From Gammaproteobacteria bacterium (GTDB lineage Bacteria > Pseudomonadota > Gammaproteobacteria > Pseudomonadales > Litorivicinaceae), in the NCBI GenBank assembly GCA_002705325.1, contig PAFS01000035.1:15480-23062 (forward strand): DNA of 7,583 nt, in the 5' to 3' direction. Each line of letters opens with the position of its first letter. Position 1 is the first letter of the stretch. Below are positions 5,716-7,583 of this stretch, piece by piece. The notes under the pieces were generated by a model, which ran no database searches, was not told the DNA's origin, and saw only the letters and a program-made list of their open reading frames with translations. The position numbers were made by a program, and so were the translations under genes.

Positions 5716-7467
5716 TCAACGATGAGCCACGACTATGTCAACGAGTGCCGGTTTTCCTGATTTCACAACTTCGATTGCTCGTTTTAGTGCACCAGCGATC
5801 TTCGATGGGTCGGTGATCGCGCCCTCACCATGCATGCCCATCGACTTCGCGAGGATCGCGAAGTCTGGCTCTGGGTCAAATATATCCATCCCGATATGAG
5901 CTTTCTTGACATCCGTGCCCCTTAGATGAGCCATTCTCTCTTGGTGCTCCCAGTCGTTATAGTATGCCCGGTTGTTACACATGATGATCAGGATAGGGAT
6001 CTCATGCTTCGCCGCGGTCCAAAGGGCCCCTGCGTCGTACATTAGGTCGCCGTCTGGCTGGAAGTTGAGCACCAGCTTGTCGGTACCACGGTAGGCGAGG
6101 CCCACACCGAGAGACATCCCGATCTGGGTCGACGTACCTAACGAGCGACCGGCGTGCCGGTATGGCTTATCGAAGTTCCAAAGCTTGCGGACCCACTCGC
6201 GGGCGGTACCGGTGGCGAGGACCCAGTCCTCGTCCTTAATCACATCCCAGGTGATCATCGCCAGCTCCGCGTAGCTGATTGGGTCCGAGCCACGCTTCGA
6301 TTCTGCCGACGCTCTCCAGTCGGTAAAGATCTTGTGATGTTTGTCTGTAAAGGCCCGGACACGTGCGTCACGTGCACTCACCAAACTCGAGTCTCCGTCC
6401 AGTTTCGCTTGAGCAATCTTCGCGAGCTCAGGCATTGCGAGACGAGGGTCGCCCAGGACGACATGCTGTTTCGGCTGATACCGGCCGTAGTCAAACGCCC
6501 ACGCAGACATCTCGAGCTCTGCGAAGCCGATCTCCATCCAGACACAGTCATCCGGCACATAAGACGTCACTTCACGGGTAGTGGAGACGAGCTTGTGCGT
6601 CGGCTTTTCCCAGTCACGTACGTCGATCCCGAGAATTACATCAGCATTTCTCAGTGACCCATGGTCTAGCGAGATACAGAGCGGGTGCTGGTTCGGGAAC
6701 GCGAGTGAGTTGTTGACATCCCACACACCGCAACCCAGAGTCTCTGCGAGCGTCACCAGTTTCTCGAAGTTTCCTGGCTGTCGGCCGATGAAATCGACCA
6801 AGATGATAGGGTGCTTGGCGTTCAGGATGATGTCGGCCATCGCCTCCAAAGTCTCGGGGTCAGCTCCCATCGGTGCCGGTACCTTTTGCATGTTCTCAGG
6901 TGGCATCTCGAGGTCTTCACAGGTGAGCTTCTCCTCCTGGAGCCAGGCGTCATAGCACATGTAGATAGGGCCAGCAGGTTCGGTGACCATCGTGCTATAT
7001 GCGCGCATGAAACTCTCGGGGACACCTTCAATCGCGTGCGGTTGGTAGTCCCACTTGGTGTAGTTACGCATGGCCTCTCCTTGAACTAGCGCGGAGTGCG
7101 ACCAGTCAATGTGTGGGCGTCGCTTGCCCTCATGCATTGGACCGGTTGCGCCCATGATAAAGATCGGAGCCCGGTCGATGTAGGCGTAGTAGACCGCCAT
7201 CTGAGCGTGGAGCATCCCAACCAGGTTATGAAGAATTACACCCATCGGCTTTCCGGTCGCCCTTGCGTAACCGTGGGCTATCTGTACCGCGATTTCCTCG
7301 TGCTGGCAGACCATCAGCTCTGGGTTATTTTCACCATAATTAATAATCGAGTCGTGGAGTCCGCGGAAGCTCGCACCGGGGTTCATGGAGATGTGCTTGA
7401 TGTCGTATTGCTTGAGCAGATCAACGATGATGTCGGATTGATATTTTTCGTACCTATTTCTATCCAT
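5716..7467 (-). CDS. ThDP-dependent enzyme, acetolactate synthase/benzoylformate decarboxylase superfamily
   Basis: Cytoplasmic three-domain ThDP enzyme, 583 residues, a normal length. The N-terminal pyrimidine-binding domain (about 8-180) has MNPGASFRGLHDS and QHEEIAVQIAHGYARATG, whose E57 is the conserved Glu that activates the cofactor. A central Rossmann-like domain (about 205-345) contains HPIILVDFIGRQ. The C-terminal pyrophosphate-binding domain (about 395-580) has QPDGDLMYDAGALWTAA (470-486) and CNNRAY (497-502). D472 and N499, 27 residues apart as in benzoylformate decarboxylase, would bind Mg2+. The first Gly of the usual GDG motif is Pro; I recall the same PDGD in related uncharacterised proteins, so it is probably a subfamily trait. 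Such enzymes decarboxylate or ligate 2-oxo acids; this substrate is unknown. A housekeeping acetolactate synthase is unlikely, as no small subunit gene follows and the neighbour is an aromatic monooxygenase. Confidence 0.9.
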   Translation of the reverse strand: MDRNRYEKYQSDIIVDLLKQYDIKHISMNPGASFRGLHDSIINYGENNPELMVCQHEEIAVQIAHGYARATGKPMGVILHNLVGMLHAQMAVYYAYIDRAPIFIMGATGPMHEGKRRPHIDWSHSALVQGEAMRNYTKWDYQPHAIEGVPESFMRAYSTMVTEPAGPIYMCYDAWLQEEKLTCEDLEMPPENMQKVPAPMGADPETLEAMADIILNAKHPIILVDFIGRQPGNFEKLVTLAETLGCGVWDVNNSLAFPNQHPLCISLDHGSLRNADVILGIDVRDWEKPTHKLVSTTREVTSYVPDDCVWMEIGFAELEMSAWAFDYGRYQPKQHVVLGDPRLAMPELAKIAQAKLDGDSSLVSARDARVRAFTDKHHKIFTDWRASAESKRGSDPISYAELAMITWDVIKDEDWVLATGTAREWVRKLWNFDKPYRHAGRSLGTSTQIGMSLGVGLAYRGTDKLVLNFQPDGDLMYDAGALWTAAKHEIPILIIMCNNRAYYNDWEHQERMAHLRGTDVKKAHIGMDIFDPEPDFAILAKSMGMHGEGAITDPSKIAGALKRAIEVVKSGKPALVDIVVAHR

Positions 7468-7473
7468 CGGAGC

Positions 7474-7479
7474 CCTCCT
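7474..7479 (-). promoter_or_regulatory. Shine-Dalgarno of the ThDP enzyme gene
   Basis: AGGAGG on the - strand, a full consensus, 6 nt before the ATG at 7467. It fixes the start and predicts efficient translation, the strongest such site in the window. Confidence 0.85.
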
Positions 7480-7490
7480 AGTCTCTTATG

Positions 7491-7518
7491 ATCCTAATAT
7501 CGCAGGCTTCTTTGCCAA
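7491..7518 (-). promoter_or_regulatory. possible promoter for the ThDP enzyme gene
   Basis: On the - strand TTGGCA (7513-7518, 5 of 6 to the -35 consensus) is followed after 16 bp by TAGGAT (7491-7496, 4 of 6). Transcription would start near 7484, giving a leader of about 17 nt that contains the AGGAGG site. The rest of the gap to the window end (7519-7583) shows no gene that I can support. Confidence 0.35.
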
Positions 7519-7583
7519 CTAGGACAAGCAATTTGAAATGCCCGTTCTATTGATTTTAATTCACTGGGGTTGCTGGAGCTTGG

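Noticed and set aside
6154..6657. A 167-codon open frame on the + strand inside the ThDP enzyme gene
   Set aside because: It lies antisense to a clear conserved enzyme, has no recognisable domain or ribosome site, and is rich in Arg, Pro and His as expected from reading GC-rich codons backwards.
3..7467. Base-composition contrast suggesting the right half was acquired by transfer
   Set aside because: Counting G/C at third positions in 70 codons near each gene start gives about 44% (DMT), 40% (MFS), 59% (monooxygenase) and 64% (ThDP enzyme), but the hydrolase in the left half gives about 61%. The split follows membrane versus soluble proteins, not left versus right.
7519..7583. A further gene or regulator at the right edge
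   Set aside because: No frame with a start, ribosome site and family resemblance could be seen in these 65 bases; they look like upstream non-coding DNA.

Overview
The window reads as a proteobacterial chromosome segment, most likely from a heterotrophic gamma- or betaproteobacterium. That placement is an inference from the gene families, Shine-Dalgarno sites and moderate base composition; no rRNA or other phylogenetic marker is present. Six protein-coding genes fill almost all of it. I found no RNA gene, insertion sequence, CRISPR array or phage gene.

Left part (1-3650), transport and a small hydrolase. It opens with the 3' part of a drug/metabolite transporter (EamA type, + strand). This converges on an auxin-efflux-carrier (AEC) family transporter on the - strand. 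The AEC gene diverges from a tight two-gene + operon: an isochorismatase-family cysteine hydrolase, then a 12-TM major-facilitator transporter whose start codon overlaps the hydrolase stop (ATGA). The 97-bp divergent gap holds an extended -10 box facing the AEC gene, a plausible promoter facing the operon, and an inverted repeat between them that could serve both.

Right part (3667-7467), aromatic catabolism, all on the - strand. Transcription would run from a thiamine-diphosphate (ThDP) enzyme of the acetolactate synthase/benzoylformate decarboxylase superfamily into a 639-residue FAD monooxygenase. The monooxygenase matches, as I recall it, the 3-hydroxybenzoate 4-monooxygenase MobA, including the residues described around its active site. 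The 129-bp gap between them contains a perfect 9-bp-stem hairpin, a consensus TATAAT and a small inverted repeat, so the monooxygenase may have its own promoter.

Working together (inference): the ThDP enzyme could decarboxylate or ligate a 2-oxo acid to give an aromatic aldehyde or acyloin. After oxidation by an enzyme not in the window, MobA could hydroxylate the resulting phenolic acid to a catechol such as protocatechuate. The hydrolase/MFS pair looks like uptake plus hydrolysis of a small amide or ester. Three unrelated transporter families lie within 3.6 kb beside this catabolic pair, which suits an accessory substrate-use region. No ring-cleavage gene and no dedicated regulator is visible. 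The most novel element is the ThDP enzyme, whose substrate cannot be read from sequence and whose cofactor motif is PDG instead of GDG.
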